Assembly (NCBI RefSeq): GCF_000717175.1 | Contig: NZ_JNYD01000002.1 | Span: forward strand, 186,001 to 250,000 | Direction of reading: 5' to 3' | Source: Pseudonocardia autotrophica | GTDB lineage: Bacteria > Actinomycetota > Actinomycetes > Mycobacteriales > Pseudonocardiaceae | Length of the DNA stretch: 64,000 nucleotides | Shown here: piece after piece, positions 42,365 to 50,693 of the stretch | Numbering within the stretch: the first letter of the stretch is position 1 | How the letters are laid out: every line of letters starts with the position of its first letter | Notes under the pieces: generated by a model | Told to the model about the DNA's origin: nothing | The model's database searches: none | What the model saw: only the letters and a program-made list of their open reading frames with translations | Position numbers and translations under genes: made by a program

Positions 42365-43104
42365 CCGATGGCCTCCTGCCCGGACGGCGAGGCGGGGAGG
42401 TAGCGGACGCCGAGGCCGGTCAGCACGTCTCGCAGCCCGTACCGGTCGAGGCTCAGTTCTCCCTCGCGGAACGCCCGACGCGCGGCGTCCTCCTTCGCCA
42501 GCCGCGCACGGCCTGCGGTGACGGCCTCGGCCACCCGGTCCCGTGCGACGACCACCGCCCCGTCGTCGTCGGCGAGGACGGCGTCGCCCGGGTGGACGAC
42601 CTCCCCGCCGATGACGACGGGGACGTTGACCGCGCCTGCGCTCGCCTTGACCGAGCCCTGGGCGCTGACCGCCGCCGACCAGACCGGGAAACCCATGGCA
42701 CGCAGGTCCGCAAGGTCGCGCACGCCGGTGGTGGTGACCAGGCCCCGGACGCCACGCCGCATCAAGGCGGTCGCGAAGAGCTCACCGAAGAGGCCGTCGA
42801 CGCACGGCGAGCTGGTGGTGACGACCAGCAGGTCGCCCGGGCGACACTGCTCGACGGCAGCGTGGATCATGAGGTTGTCACCGGGGCGGCACAGCACGGT
42901 CACCGCGGTGCCGCCGGTCTTGACCCCGTCCTGCCGGGCGCGCACGTCGGGACCGAGGTAGCCGGTGCGTCCGAGTGCCTCGTGCACGGTGGCGACGCCG
43001 TAGTCGGTGAGCGTGGCGACGTCCGCGAGGTCGGCCCGCGGCGGGTCGGTCACGATCACCCCGGTACGAGGGGTCGTGGCCGGCGTGGTGGTCGAGGTGC
43101 TCAC
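42361..43104 (-). CDS. ligK: 4-carboxy-4-hydroxy-2-oxoadipate aldolase (LigK, RraA fold)
   Basis: About 247 residues, an RraA-like fold with TLTDYGVATVHEALGRTG, GGTAVTVLCRPGDNLMIHAA, GLFGELFATALMRRGVRGLV, TTGVRDLADLRAMGFPVW and VVHPGDAVLADDDG. Class II aldolases of this fold split 4-carboxy-4-hydroxy-2-oxoadipate into pyruvate and oxaloacetate with a divalent metal. The conserved G-x-R-D segment around residue 145 fits. GTG 43104 follows AGGAAGGA and overlaps the MFS stop (GTGA). Confidence 0.83.
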   Translation of the reverse strand: MSTSTTTPATTPRTGVIVTDPPRADLADVATLTDYGVATVHEALGRTGYLGPDVRARQDGVKTGGTAVTVLCRPGDNLMIHAAVEQCRPGDLLVVTTSSPCVDGLFGELFATALMRRGVRGLVTTTGVRDLADLRAMGFPVWSAAVSAQGSVKASAGAVNVPVVIGGEVVHPGDAVLADDDGAVVVARDRVAEAVTAGRARLAKEDAARRAFREGELSLDRYGLRDVLTGLGVRYLPASPSGQEAIG

Positions 43105-44507
43105 GTGGTTCCTTCCTGTGGGCCGGTGGACGTCGCGGCCGCACGGCGGGGTGCCGACGACGGGCGGGTGCGCTGGCCGAAGAGGGCGAGCACGATCGCG
43201 CCGAAGGTCCAGGTCGCGGCGATGAAGATGAAGACGCTCTGGTAGCCGCTGCCGGTGTAGAGGGCGGCGATCACGAGGGGGCCGATGGCGTTGGAAAGCC
43301 GGCCGATCCCGTAGGCCAGCCCCGTGCCCAGCGAACGTCCGCGGATGTCGAACAGCTCGGGGGAGTACGCGTAGGCCAGCGCCGTGTAGCCCCGCTCCAT
43401 CATGTTGACCAGGAACCCGAAGACCACGATGAGCACCGGGTCGAAGGTCAGGCCGTACAGCAGACCGGCGACGGCGATCGCGAGCCCGAAGACGACGAGC
43501 AGCCACTTTCGCTCGAAGCGGTCGGTGACCAGCGCCGCGAGGAGCGAGCCCAGCGGAGCGCCGACCGTGGTCAGGGCGACGTAGAAGATGGACTTCTCGA
43601 CACTGAACCCCTCCGAGCTCAGCAGGGTGGGGGCCCAGCTCGAGTAGCCGAAGAAGCCGATCGTCTGGGTCACCCACAGCACCGTCAGTACCGCGGTGGG
43701 CACCAGGTAGCGGCGCTGCAACAGAATCCGCAGCGGGGCCTTCTGCGCGGGCGCGGTGGTGTCCGGTGCGGCGTGCGCCGGCTCGGGTAGCGGACCGTGC
43801 TGGACCTCGACCTCACGCTCGACCCTGCTCAGGGCGGCCTCGGCCTCGGCATACCGGCCGCGGCTCTCGTACCAGCGCGGGGACTCGACGATCTTGCGGG
43901 AGAAGACCAGGAAGGCGATCCCGAGCGCCCCCCAGAGGTAGACCAGGCGCCACGTCCAGTCCGCGAGCGGCACCACGGCGCTGGCGATCAGGTTGGTGAC
44001 CGGTGTGCCGCAGATCCCGATCACGATCGCGTAGGCCTGGTACCGGCCGCGGGTAGCGGCCGGGTAGATCTCGTTGACGTAGATGACCGCGACGACGGTC
44101 ATCGCGGCCAGCCCCGCGGAGGTGAGCACCCGGAACGCGCCCATCGACACGATGTCCCAGGCCAGGGCGGAGGCCAGCGAGAACACCGAGAACCAGATCG
44201 TGGTGGCGATCAACGTGGTCTTGCGCCCGAGGCGGTCCGCCAGCCTGCCGGCGACGATCGAGCCGATGAACATGCCGACGAAGGACAGCGAGGTCACGTA
44301 GGCGACCTGGTTGACCGTCACCCCCCACAGCTTGACCAGTTTCGGTGCCGTGGTGGCGAAGGTGTTGATGTCGGCGAACTCGAAGAAGTACGCGAACGCC
44401 ACCGCCACGATCGTGATCTTGTGGAAGCGGCTGATCGGCAACCGGTCCAGCCGGTTCGTGGCGTTGGTGTGCACGACGGCGCCGTCGCCGTCGGGGTGGG
44501 CGGTCAT
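43101..44507 (-). CDS. MFS transporter, aromatic acid/H+ symporter type
   Basis: About 468 residues with 12 membrane segments. The loop 2-3 motif GRLADRLGRKTTL, the loop 8-9 partner TDRFERKWLLV and the ESPRWYESRGR motif after segment 6 are typical of AAHS/sugar-porter-like MFS proteins. Context suggests uptake of protocatechuate, gallate or a related acid. ATG 44507 follows GGAGGAG and overlaps the ligI stop by four bases. Confidence 0.87.
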   Translation of the reverse strand: MTAHPDGDGAVVHTNATNRLDRLPISRFHKITIVAVAFAYFFEFADINTFATTAPKLVKLWGVTVNQVAYVTSLSFVGMFIGSIVAGRLADRLGRKTTLIATTIWFSVFSLASALAWDIVSMGAFRVLTSAGLAAMTVVAVIYVNEIYPAATRGRYQAYAIVIGICGTPVTNLIASAVVPLADWTWRLVYLWGALGIAFLVFSRKIVESPRWYESRGRYAEAEAALSRVEREVEVQHGPLPEPAHAAPDTTAPAQKAPLRILLQRRYLVPTAVLTVLWVTQTIGFFGYSSWAPTLLSSEGFSVEKSIFYVALTTVGAPLGSLLAALVTDRFERKWLLVVFGLAIAVAGLLYGLTFDPVLIVVFGFLVNMMERGYTALAYAYSPELFDIRGRSLGTGLAYGIGRLSNAIGPLVIAALYTGSGYQSVFIFIAATWTFGAIVLALFGQRTRPSSAPRRAAATSTGPQEGTT

Positions 44508-45448
44508 GCCGTCTCCTCCGGCCAGTACAAGGCCATGGGGTTGTCCACGAGCAGCTGTCGGCGCTGCTCGGCGGTGTCGGTGACGTGGGCGAGGTGGTCC
44601 ACGAGCAGCCCGTCGTCGGGCATGTGGTCGGTCAGGTTCGGGTGCGGCCAGTCGGTGCCCCACAGCGTCCGGTCCCCGAACTCCGCGAGGACCTTGCGGG
44701 CGAAGGGGACGACGTCGGTGTAGGCGCGGCGCTGACCGTCGACGGCCGCCGGGCCGGTGACGGACAACCGCTCCGGGCAGCTGATCTTGACCCAGGACCG
44801 GTGCTGGTCGGCGAAGCGCAGGAAGCGTGCGAACTCCGGACCGTCCGGGTCGCGGGTGACGTCCGGTCGACCCATGTGGTCGATCACCAGCGGCACCGGC
44901 AGCGTCCCGAAGAAGTCCGCCAGGTCGGCGAGGTCGGCGGCCTCGAAGTAGACGACGACGTGCCAGCCGAGCGGAGCGATCCTGGCGGCGATACGCGCGA
45001 GGGCATCGGTGGGGGAGGCGTCGACCAGCCGTCGGACGAAATTGAACCGGACCCCGCGCACGCCGGCTTCGTGCAGCGCGGTCAGCTCGGCGTCGGCGAC
45101 GTCGGGTCGGACGGTGGCGACCCCACGTGTACGGCCCGCCGCCGAGCGGACGGCATCGACCATTGCGCGGTTGTCCGCGCCGTGGCACGTCGCCTGGACG
45201 ACCACGCGACGGCTGATCCCGAGCCGGTCGTGCAGCGCCTGCAGGTCCTCCTTGCCGGCGTCGCACGGCGTGTACTTGCGTTCCGGGGCGAACGGGAAGG
45301 TCGCGGCGGGCCCGAAGACGTGACAGTGCGCGTCGACCGCGCCGACCGGCAGATCCAGCGCCGGCGTCGACGGTGCCGGATGGGGCGCGAGCCAGCCAGG
45401 GGTGACCCCGGGGAGGGCCGAATCCGGCGGCGTCGTGTCGGTGGGCAA
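44504..45448 (-). CDS. ligI: 2-pyrone-4,6-dicarboxylate hydrolase (LigI)
   Basis: 314 residues of the amidohydrolase superfamily. VDAHCHVFGPAATFPFAPER gives H41 and H43 and the LigI-type substrate region; then GVRGVRFNFVRR, VIDHMGRP and LWGTDWPHPN. LigI hydrolyses 2-pyrone-4,6-dicarboxylate to 4-oxalomesaconate without a metal. The start is a TTG behind GAGGCC. It is the first gene of the leftward operon ligI-MFS-ligK-galD, all joined by four-base overlaps. Two palindromes lie upstream. Confidence 0.83.
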   Translation of the reverse strand: MPTDTTPPDSALPGVTPGWLAPHPAPSTPALDLPVGAVDAHCHVFGPAATFPFAPERKYTPCDAGKEDLQALHDRLGISRRVVVQATCHGADNRAMVDAVRSAAGRTRGVATVRPDVADAELTALHEAGVRGVRFNFVRRLVDASPTDALARIAARIAPLGWHVVVYFEAADLADLADFFGTLPVPLVIDHMGRPDVTRDPDGPEFARFLRFADQHRSWVKISCPERLSVTGPAAVDGQRRAYTDVVPFARKVLAEFGDRTLWGTDWPHPNLTDHMPDDGLLVDHLAHVTDTAEQRRQLLVDNPMALYWPEETA

Positions 45449-45519
45449 CTCTGGCCTCCTCTGCGAACGAGACGTCGTGGACGTCCGGTGCAGAGGGACC
45501 GTACGTGGGCGCCACCTCT

Positions 45520-45536
45520 CTACACAAGATGTGTAG
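45520..45536. promoter_or_regulatory. Perfect palindrome upstream of ligI
   Basis: CTACACA-AGA-TGTGTAG is a perfect 7-3-7 inverted repeat in an AT-rich patch, 72 bases upstream of ligI. It differs from the TTGTTRACAA motif, so a second regulator may bind. Confidence 0.5.
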
Positions 45537-45540
45537 CAAG

Positions 45541-45552
45541 ATTGTTAACAAT
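45541..45552. promoter_or_regulatory. Predicted GntR/FCD operator upstream of ligI
   Basis: ATTGTTAACAAT is a perfect 12-base palindrome, 93 bases upstream of ligI. Its core TTGTTAACAA matches the site before ligJ. Confidence 0.6.
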
Positions 45553-45636
45553 TTTGCGGACGCTCGAGGGCGAGATTGCCGGGTCGGAACCGGGCCTGCC
45601 GCTGCACAAAGTCGCGTTCGACCTGCCGAGCCGCGC

Positions 45637-45725
45637 CGCTGCTCCCCGTCCTCGAGCATGATCCGCAGCTCCATCTTCGCCAGGTGCTGGCCGATGCACC
45701 TGTGTGGGCCGCCTTGCGCGGCCCG
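45637..45725 (-). pseudogene. Cytochrome P450 C-terminal fragment
   Basis: On the minus strand about 25-30 codons read GGPHRCIGQHLAKMELRIML, the heme-thiolate loop and following helix of a P450. The homology stops on both sides within a few residues. It abuts a VanB fragment on the other strand. This is a gene scrap left by deletion or recombination. Confidence 0.65.
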
Positions 45726-45739
45726 ATCGACAGCACGCA

Positions 45740-46230
45740 GATCGGCACCACGCTGATGCACGACCTCGTGCTCGGCCCGGACCTGGAGCGGCAGTACTCG
45801 CTGTGCGGGGACCCGACCGACCTGTCCAGTTGGCGGCTGGGCGTCCTGCGTGAGCCCGAGAGCCGTGGCGGCTCGGCTCACGTCCACGAGCGGCTGGCCG
45901 TCGGCGACCAGGTCGTGTGCCGCGGGCCGCGGAACAACTTCGCCCTGGTCGAGGCGGCGGACTACCTGTTCGTCGCAGGCGGCATCGGGATCACCCCGAT
46001 CCTGCCGATGATCGCGGCCTGCGAGGCCGCCGGGAAGCCGTGGCGGCTGTTCTACGGCGGACGCCACGAGTCCACGATGGCGTTCCGTGGGGAGCTCGCA
46101 GCCTACGGCGAGCGGGTCACGTTCTGGCCGCAGTACACCCACGGGATCCTCGACCTCGCCACCATCCTGGGCACCCCCGCCGCGGACACCGCGATCTACT
46201 GCTGCTCGATCTCTGACGGGTTCGCTCAAC
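45740..46230 (+). pseudogene. VanB-like ferredoxin reductase fragment
   Basis: About 155 codons match the middle of vanillate O-demethylase reductases: RQYSLCGDPTDLSSWRLGVL (FMN/FAD site), RGGSAHVHERLAVGDQVVCR, and YLFVAGGIGITPILPMIAAC (NAD site). The N-terminal flavin-domain strands and the C-terminal 2Fe-2S domain are missing; the frame runs from about 45576 into unrelated sequence to 46316. It cannot pass electrons normally. An aromatic O-demethylase would have fed the neighbouring 4,5-cleavage genes. Confidence 0.7.
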
Positions 46231-46284
46231 CCGTGACATCACGGCAGCCCCCGTCCACCGGGCAGCTCCGCTCCGGGACGAGCC

Positions 46285-46303
46285 AACAGCCACCCTGGCT
46301 GTT
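46285..46303. terminator. Probable terminator downstream of PHA synthase
   Basis: AACAGCCA-CCC-TGGCTGTT is a perfect 8-bp stem with a three-base loop, 73 bases past the PHA synthase stop. It may also end transcripts from the VanB remnant. Confidence 0.5.
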
Positions 46304-46375
46304 CTTCCTCGAGTGACCGGCTGAGCTGACCGAGTCGGTGGCCGTCTTCCTTCAGCGGGCCGACCTCGACCGGCG

Positions 46376-48130
46376 TCAGGCCAGCGGTGGGGTGCGGTCC
46401 AGCACGTAGGAGCCCGGCGCCGGCTCCAGCGGTGGGTGGTTGGCGTTGCCGCCCGTGGCGGGGGCCGGCCGTTCGTCGCCCGACCTTTCCAGGAGCCAGT
46501 CGGCCCAGGCCTCCCACCACGTCCCCTGGCGCCTCTCCGCGGTGGCGCGCCAGTGCTCGGGGCCGTGCGAGGGGTCCCCGCCGATGAAGTAGCTGGCCTT
46601 CGGGTTGCCGGGCGGGTTGACCAGGCTGGCGATGTGGCCCGCGTTGCTCAGCACGTAGGTGCTCGGACCGCTCACCAGCTCGGTCGTCCGGTAACACCCG
46701 GTCCAGGGGGTGAGGTGGTCGTTGAGGGCTCCGGTGACGAACACCGGCACGGTGATCTTGCCGAGATCGATCGGCGTTCCCAGCACCTCGAGGTGTCCCT
46801 CGGCGAGGGTGTTGGACCGGAAGATGTCGAGGAACTCCGAGTGCAGTGCTGCGGGGAGGTTCGTCCCGTCGGCGTTCCAGGCCAGGATGTCGAAGACCGG
46901 GGGACGTTCGCCCATCAGCCAGTTGTTGACGACGTAGTTGAAGATGAGGTCGTCGGGGCGCATCCAGCTGAACACCGTGCCCAACGACCGGGCGGTGATC
47001 ACCCCGCGGCGCTGCGAGTCCGCCCGGGCCATCTCCAACGCCCGCGGGGCGGAGAAGGCGCCGAGCGGCGCCCGGACGCCGAAGTCCAGCAAGGTGACGC
47101 CGTAGGACGCGGAGTGGATGGTGTGCTCGCCCTGCGCGGCGAGGTGGCCCAGGACGACCGACTGGAGGATGCCTCCGGCGCAGAAGCCGAGGGTGTTGAC
47201 GTCCTCGACGCCTGCCACGTCCTTGATGACCTCGCAGGCGCTGAGGATCCGCCGGGCGTAGGTGTCGATGTTCCAGTCCGCCTGTTCGGCGGTCGGGTTG
47301 CGCCAGCTGAGCATGAACACGCGAAGCCCGCGGCTCGTCGCGTACTCCACGAAGCTGCGTCCCGGCCGTAGGTCCAGGAAGTAGTACCGGCCGATGGGCG
47401 GCGGGACGACCAGCAAGGGCCGTTCCCGGACGGTCGGGGTGCTCGGCCGGTACTCGATGAGCTCGGCCACCTCGTCCCGGTGGATGACGTCGCCCGGGGT
47501 GAGGGCCAGGTCCTCGCCCACCGTGAAGGCACTGCGATCGACCTGCGAGGGCAGCCCGCCGTTGTGCCGGACGTCGTGCGCGAACTGGCGGGCCCCGCGC
47601 ACGAGGCTGGCCCCCGCGGTGTCGAAGGCCCGCTTCAGCGCCGCGGGGTTCATCGGCAGCTGGTTGGTCGGCGACAGCGCGCTGGTCAGCGCGGACACGG
47701 CGAACCGGGCCCGCTCGACGTCGTGCCAGTCCGCGGAGCCCTTCTCGTACTCGTCGACCAGGCGGCCCAGCTCGGCCCCCAGGGCGAGGTAGCCCTGACC
47801 CAGCCGCCGGAAGATCGGGTTCAACGACCAGGCCGGATCGACGAAGCGCTTGTCCTTCGGGTGGGGCGTGTGCTCGTCGGTCCCGCGCGCGATCGACACC
47901 AGGTCCCGGACGAGCCGTCCGGCACCCCGGGTGACGGGCCCCGGCTGCGCGAACGCCGAGGTGATTCCCTTCAGGATCCCGGCGACCGACGGGATGCCGA
48001 CCGCCTCGCCTCCCTCGACCACGCCGAGCGCATCGGCCTCGTCAGCGGGAACGGGCTCGGTCACCGGTCCGGGCCGCGCCGGCGGGGTGGTCCGCTCCTC
48101 GTGGGCGCGGCCGGGCACTGCCTTGGTCAT
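46376..48130 (-). CDS. phaC: Polyhydroxyalkanoate synthase
   Basis: 584 residues. The alpha/beta-hydrolase core has the PhaC lipase box GFCAGGIL with the catalytic Cys, preceded by LLVVPPPIGRYYFLDLRPGR and WRNPTAEQADWNIDTY. The acid is in VTGALNDHLTPW and the His in LSNAGHIASLVNPP. It polymerises 3-hydroxyacyl-CoA on PHA granules. Length and the N-terminal region suggest class I. ATG 48130 follows GGGAGC. It lies 41 bases after the depolymerase gene on the same strand. Confidence 0.9.
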   Translation of the reverse strand: MTKAVPGRAHEERTTPPARPGPVTEPVPADEADALGVVEGGEAVGIPSVAGILKGITSAFAQPGPVTRGAGRLVRDLVSIARGTDEHTPHPKDKRFVDPAWSLNPIFRRLGQGYLALGAELGRLVDEYEKGSADWHDVERARFAVSALTSALSPTNQLPMNPAALKRAFDTAGASLVRGARQFAHDVRHNGGLPSQVDRSAFTVGEDLALTPGDVIHRDEVAELIEYRPSTPTVRERPLLVVPPPIGRYYFLDLRPGRSFVEYATSRGLRVFMLSWRNPTAEQADWNIDTYARRILSACEVIKDVAGVEDVNTLGFCAGGILQSVVLGHLAAQGEHTIHSASYGVTLLDFGVRAPLGAFSAPRALEMARADSQRRGVITARSLGTVFSWMRPDDLIFNYVVNNWLMGERPPVFDILAWNADGTNLPAALHSEFLDIFRSNTLAEGHLEVLGTPIDLGKITVPVFVTGALNDHLTPWTGCYRTTELVSGPSTYVLSNAGHIASLVNPPGNPKASYFIGGDPSHGPEHWRATAERRQGTWWEAWADWLLERSGDERPAPATGGNANHPPLEPAPGSYVLDRTPPLA

Positions 48131-48170
48131 CGAGCGGCTCCCATCCTCGCGTACTGGGGCGACTTTCGAG

Positions 48171-49406
48171 CTAGGACGCTGTGCGGGCGGCCGAGCGGGC
48201 CGCGACGAAGTCCCGGATCACCGGGTAGATCTCCTCGTTCCAACGGGAGCCCGCGAACACCCCGTAGTGCCCGACGCCCGGCTGCAGGTGGTGGTGGTGA
48301 TCCCTCGTGGGGAGCCCGGTGCACAACCCATGGGCCGCCTCGGTCTGCCCGGGCGAGCACAGGTCGTCGTCGGCTCCTTCGACGGTGAGCAGGGCGGTCC
48401 TTCTGATGAGGGAGAGATCGACCTGCTGCCCGCGCCAGACGAACTCGCCGCGGGGGAGGGCGTGCTCCATGAAGACGTGCTGCAGGGTCTCGAGGTAGAA
48501 CTCGGCCGGCACGTCCATGACCGCGCCGTACTCGTCGTAGAAGCCGCGGATCCGCGCTGCGGTCGCGCCGTCACCCGCGACCAGCGCGCGGTAGAGCTGG
48601 ACGTGCGAGCTCAGGTGCCGCCGCGTGTTCATCGACATGAACGCCGTCAGCTGCGCCAGCCCCGGGTACACGCGCCGCCCGGCACCGGCGTACCGGCGGG
48701 GCACCCGCGAGACGAGGAACCGCTCGTAGAACGACAGCGGACGCCGCTCGGCGATCTCGTTGATCTTGTTGGGGTTCACCCGGGTGTCGATGGGGCCCGC
48801 CATGAGCGTGAGGCTGCGCGGCTGGGCGGGATCCTCCGCCCGTGCGAGCACGGCGACGGCCGCGAGCACCAGCGGGGCCGGCTGGCACACGGCCAGTGCG
48901 TGGTGGCCCGGGCCGAGGTGGCGCATCGCCGCCAGTACGTGGTCGATGTACTCGTCGAGCCCGAAGCGGCCCTCGTCGACCGGGATGTCCCGGGCGTTGT
49001 GCCAGTCCAGCACGTAGACGTCGTGATCGGCCAGCAGCGTGCGGACCGTGGGCCGCAGCAACGTGGCGAAATGCCCGGAGATCGGCCCCACCAGCAGCGT
49101 CGGCGTCCTCCCGGTCATCCCGGGCGTGGCGAAATGCAGCAAGGTGGCGAACGGTGTGGTCAGCACGGGCCGGACATCGACCTCAACGGCCTCGCCTGCG
49201 ACCGTGATCGACTCGATGGCCCAGTCGGGACGGACGTGGGTGGGACGGCTGCGCGCGAGAATCTCGCTGACGGCCTTGAGGCTGCGGGTCCCGGCAAGCT
49301 CCGCGACCGGCGCGGGCAGGCCCGACAGGCCGCGACGGAGGAGCTCGGACGACATCCGCGCCGGCTCGGTCAACCGCCGATGCCATTCGTATACGGGGTA
49401 GAGCAT
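48171..49406 (-). CDS. phaZ: Intracellular PHA depolymerase
   Basis: 411 residues. It starts MLYPVYEWHRRLTEPARM, as intracellular PHB depolymerases do. The nucleophile region has Cys instead of Ser (ALAVCQPAPLVLAAVA). PIDTRVNPNKINE and LLTVEGADDDLCSPGQT (acid) and QPGVGHYGVFAGSRW (His) follow. It would mobilise PHA made by the downstream synthase. The two genes are probably one transcript, so synthesis and breakdown are made together. Confidence 0.88.
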   Translation of the reverse strand: MLYPVYEWHRRLTEPARMSSELLRRGLSGLPAPVAELAGTRSLKAVSEILARSRPTHVRPDWAIESITVAGEAVEVDVRPVLTTPFATLLHFATPGMTGRTPTLLVGPISGHFATLLRPTVRTLLADHDVYVLDWHNARDIPVDEGRFGLDEYIDHVLAAMRHLGPGHHALAVCQPAPLVLAAVAVLARAEDPAQPRSLTLMAGPIDTRVNPNKINEIAERRPLSFYERFLVSRVPRRYAGAGRRVYPGLAQLTAFMSMNTRRHLSSHVQLYRALVAGDGATAARIRGFYDEYGAVMDVPAEFYLETLQHVFMEHALPRGEFVWRGQQVDLSLIRRTALLTVEGADDDLCSPGQTEAAHGLCTGLPTRDHHHHLQPGVGHYGVFAGSRWNEEIYPVIRDFVAARSAARTAS

Positions 49407-50035
49407 CTGCCCGAGCTCCGTTCGTTATGCGACCTGCGTCACAGAGAACGGTAACTGAGCGTCGCGCCATCGACCACCGCTGTGGCGACAAATCGATCAT
49501 CCCCGGTGCCGTTCCAGCTCGCGCACGTCGCCGGGATGCACACACGCCCGAGGTCAGGACGCACTCCATCGGGACCACCCCGACCACGGCCACGGAGGCG
49601 ACCCCTTTGCCGCGCGGTCGCTCAGGTTGAGGGCGGTCGGTACCCGCTGGTGTTGGCTTCGCTGCCTGGTTGGCGTGGCTGCTCCCGGTCGTGGTCGACG
49701 CCGGCGCGCTGTGGGGTCGTCGGTGTGGCTCGGCGGCTGGGCCGCCGAGCCCGCCCGGCCTTCGCCCGGGCCCTCGCAGTCGGGCTGCTGACGCTGCTGT
49801 CGGTCGCGGCGAACGCACTCGGCGACGGCCTGGAGGCGCACGGGCCGACGCCGCCCTGATGGGTCGTCGACGATCGCAGGTCCTTGTCGGCGAGCGGCCG
49901 GCCGAGGCCGGGAACCGGGCCGTCCCCGGCCACCGAGGCCTCGGTGGCCAGGCTGCGTGCGGCCGAGACCGAGACCTCAGTGACCCGCGACGCAATCGGC
50001 GGAGTGACGTCGGGTGTGGTGGGTACGTTCCCGGG
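49407..50035. other. Gap with scraps of a DUF2637-like gene
   Basis: No intact gene is seen. From about 49660 to 49860 rightward frames carry AWLLPVVVDAGAL in one frame and ARALAVGLLTLLSVAANALG in another. Together these resemble the membrane core of DUF2637 (Spd-like) proteins of actinobacterial conjugative elements. The frame change shows it is broken. Confidence 0.4.
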
Positions 50036-50245
50036 ATGTCTGAGCGCACTGCGCACCTGCTGACCCCGACCGGGGTCCGCACGCTCTTCTTCGAGACCGT
50101 CCCTGCCGGGGACGGCACCTTCCAGCTGGCCGCCTCCGAGCCGTTCTCGATGGCGCAGGGCGATGTTCTGAACTTCGGCGAAGTCGGGCTGACTCTCGGC
50201 GACTACCTCAACTTCCGCACCTTGGGCACCTTCACCGACGAGTAG
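50036..50245 (+). CDS. Small hypothetical protein
   Basis: 69 residues from ATG 50036 (preceded by a weak CCGGG) to TAG. The sequence looks like a real, mostly beta protein (RTLFFETVPAGDGTFQLAAS, MAQGDVLNFGEVGLTLGDYL) with balanced composition, unlike the flanking scraps. No signal, cysteine or known motif is present. I do not recognise the family. Confidence 0.5.
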   Translation: MSERTAHLLTPTGVRTLFFETVPAGDGTFQLAASEPFSMAQGDVLNFGEVGLTLGDYLNFRTLGTFTDE

Positions 50246-50334
50246 GCGGACCTCACCCGGGCCGGAGCCCGCCGGGGCGTACCCCGACGGGCAGTGAGAT
50301 GACGACGGCTCACCACGACCGGCACGTAGTCGTG

Positions 50335-50612
50335 GCGCCCGACGGGGTGGAGTCCGGGGTGGGCAACGGCAGCGGTCAGGGAATGGAGGGGTGGTCGGGG
50401 ACCGGGTCGTCGGCACCTACCTTCACGGACCCGTCCTCGCCCGCAACCCCGCCCTGCGGATCTGCTGCTGGAGTGGGCCGTCGCCATTTCCTCCCGGCCG
50501 TCGCGTGATCGTCGTCCTCTCCCTCTTGCCGCTGGTCCGCGAGCTGTACAAGGAGCGCCGACGCGACCGGCTGACACCGACCACGGCAGCCGGCGATTCC
50601 TTCCTGCGGTGA
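50335..50612 (+). pseudogene. GatD/CobB-like glutamine amidotransferase 3' remnant
   Basis: Pieces of the C terminus of a GatD-type amidotransferase appear in successive frames: GVGNGSGQGMEG, then VVGDRVVGTYLHGPVLARNP (with the catalytic His of YLHGP), then ADLLLEWAV after a one-base loss near 50457, then LVRELYKERRRDRL. At least three frame changes and the missing N-terminal two thirds make it non-functional. GatD amidates lipid II with MurT; the intact pair must be elsewhere. Confidence 0.6.
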
Positions 50613-50693
50613 CGGAGGTCTGCATGGTCGACAGTGCGTTCCGCCGGGAGGCCGGCGGGACGAGGTGAACCGAGGAGAGGGGAGCCGATCGCC

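Noticed and set aside
43101..46229. A 1042-residue minus-strand protein covering ligI and the MFS gene
   Set aside because: Only the last 468 residues (MFS) are real; the upstream part is out of frame with ligI. Its one meaningful piece is the P450 scrap, listed separately.
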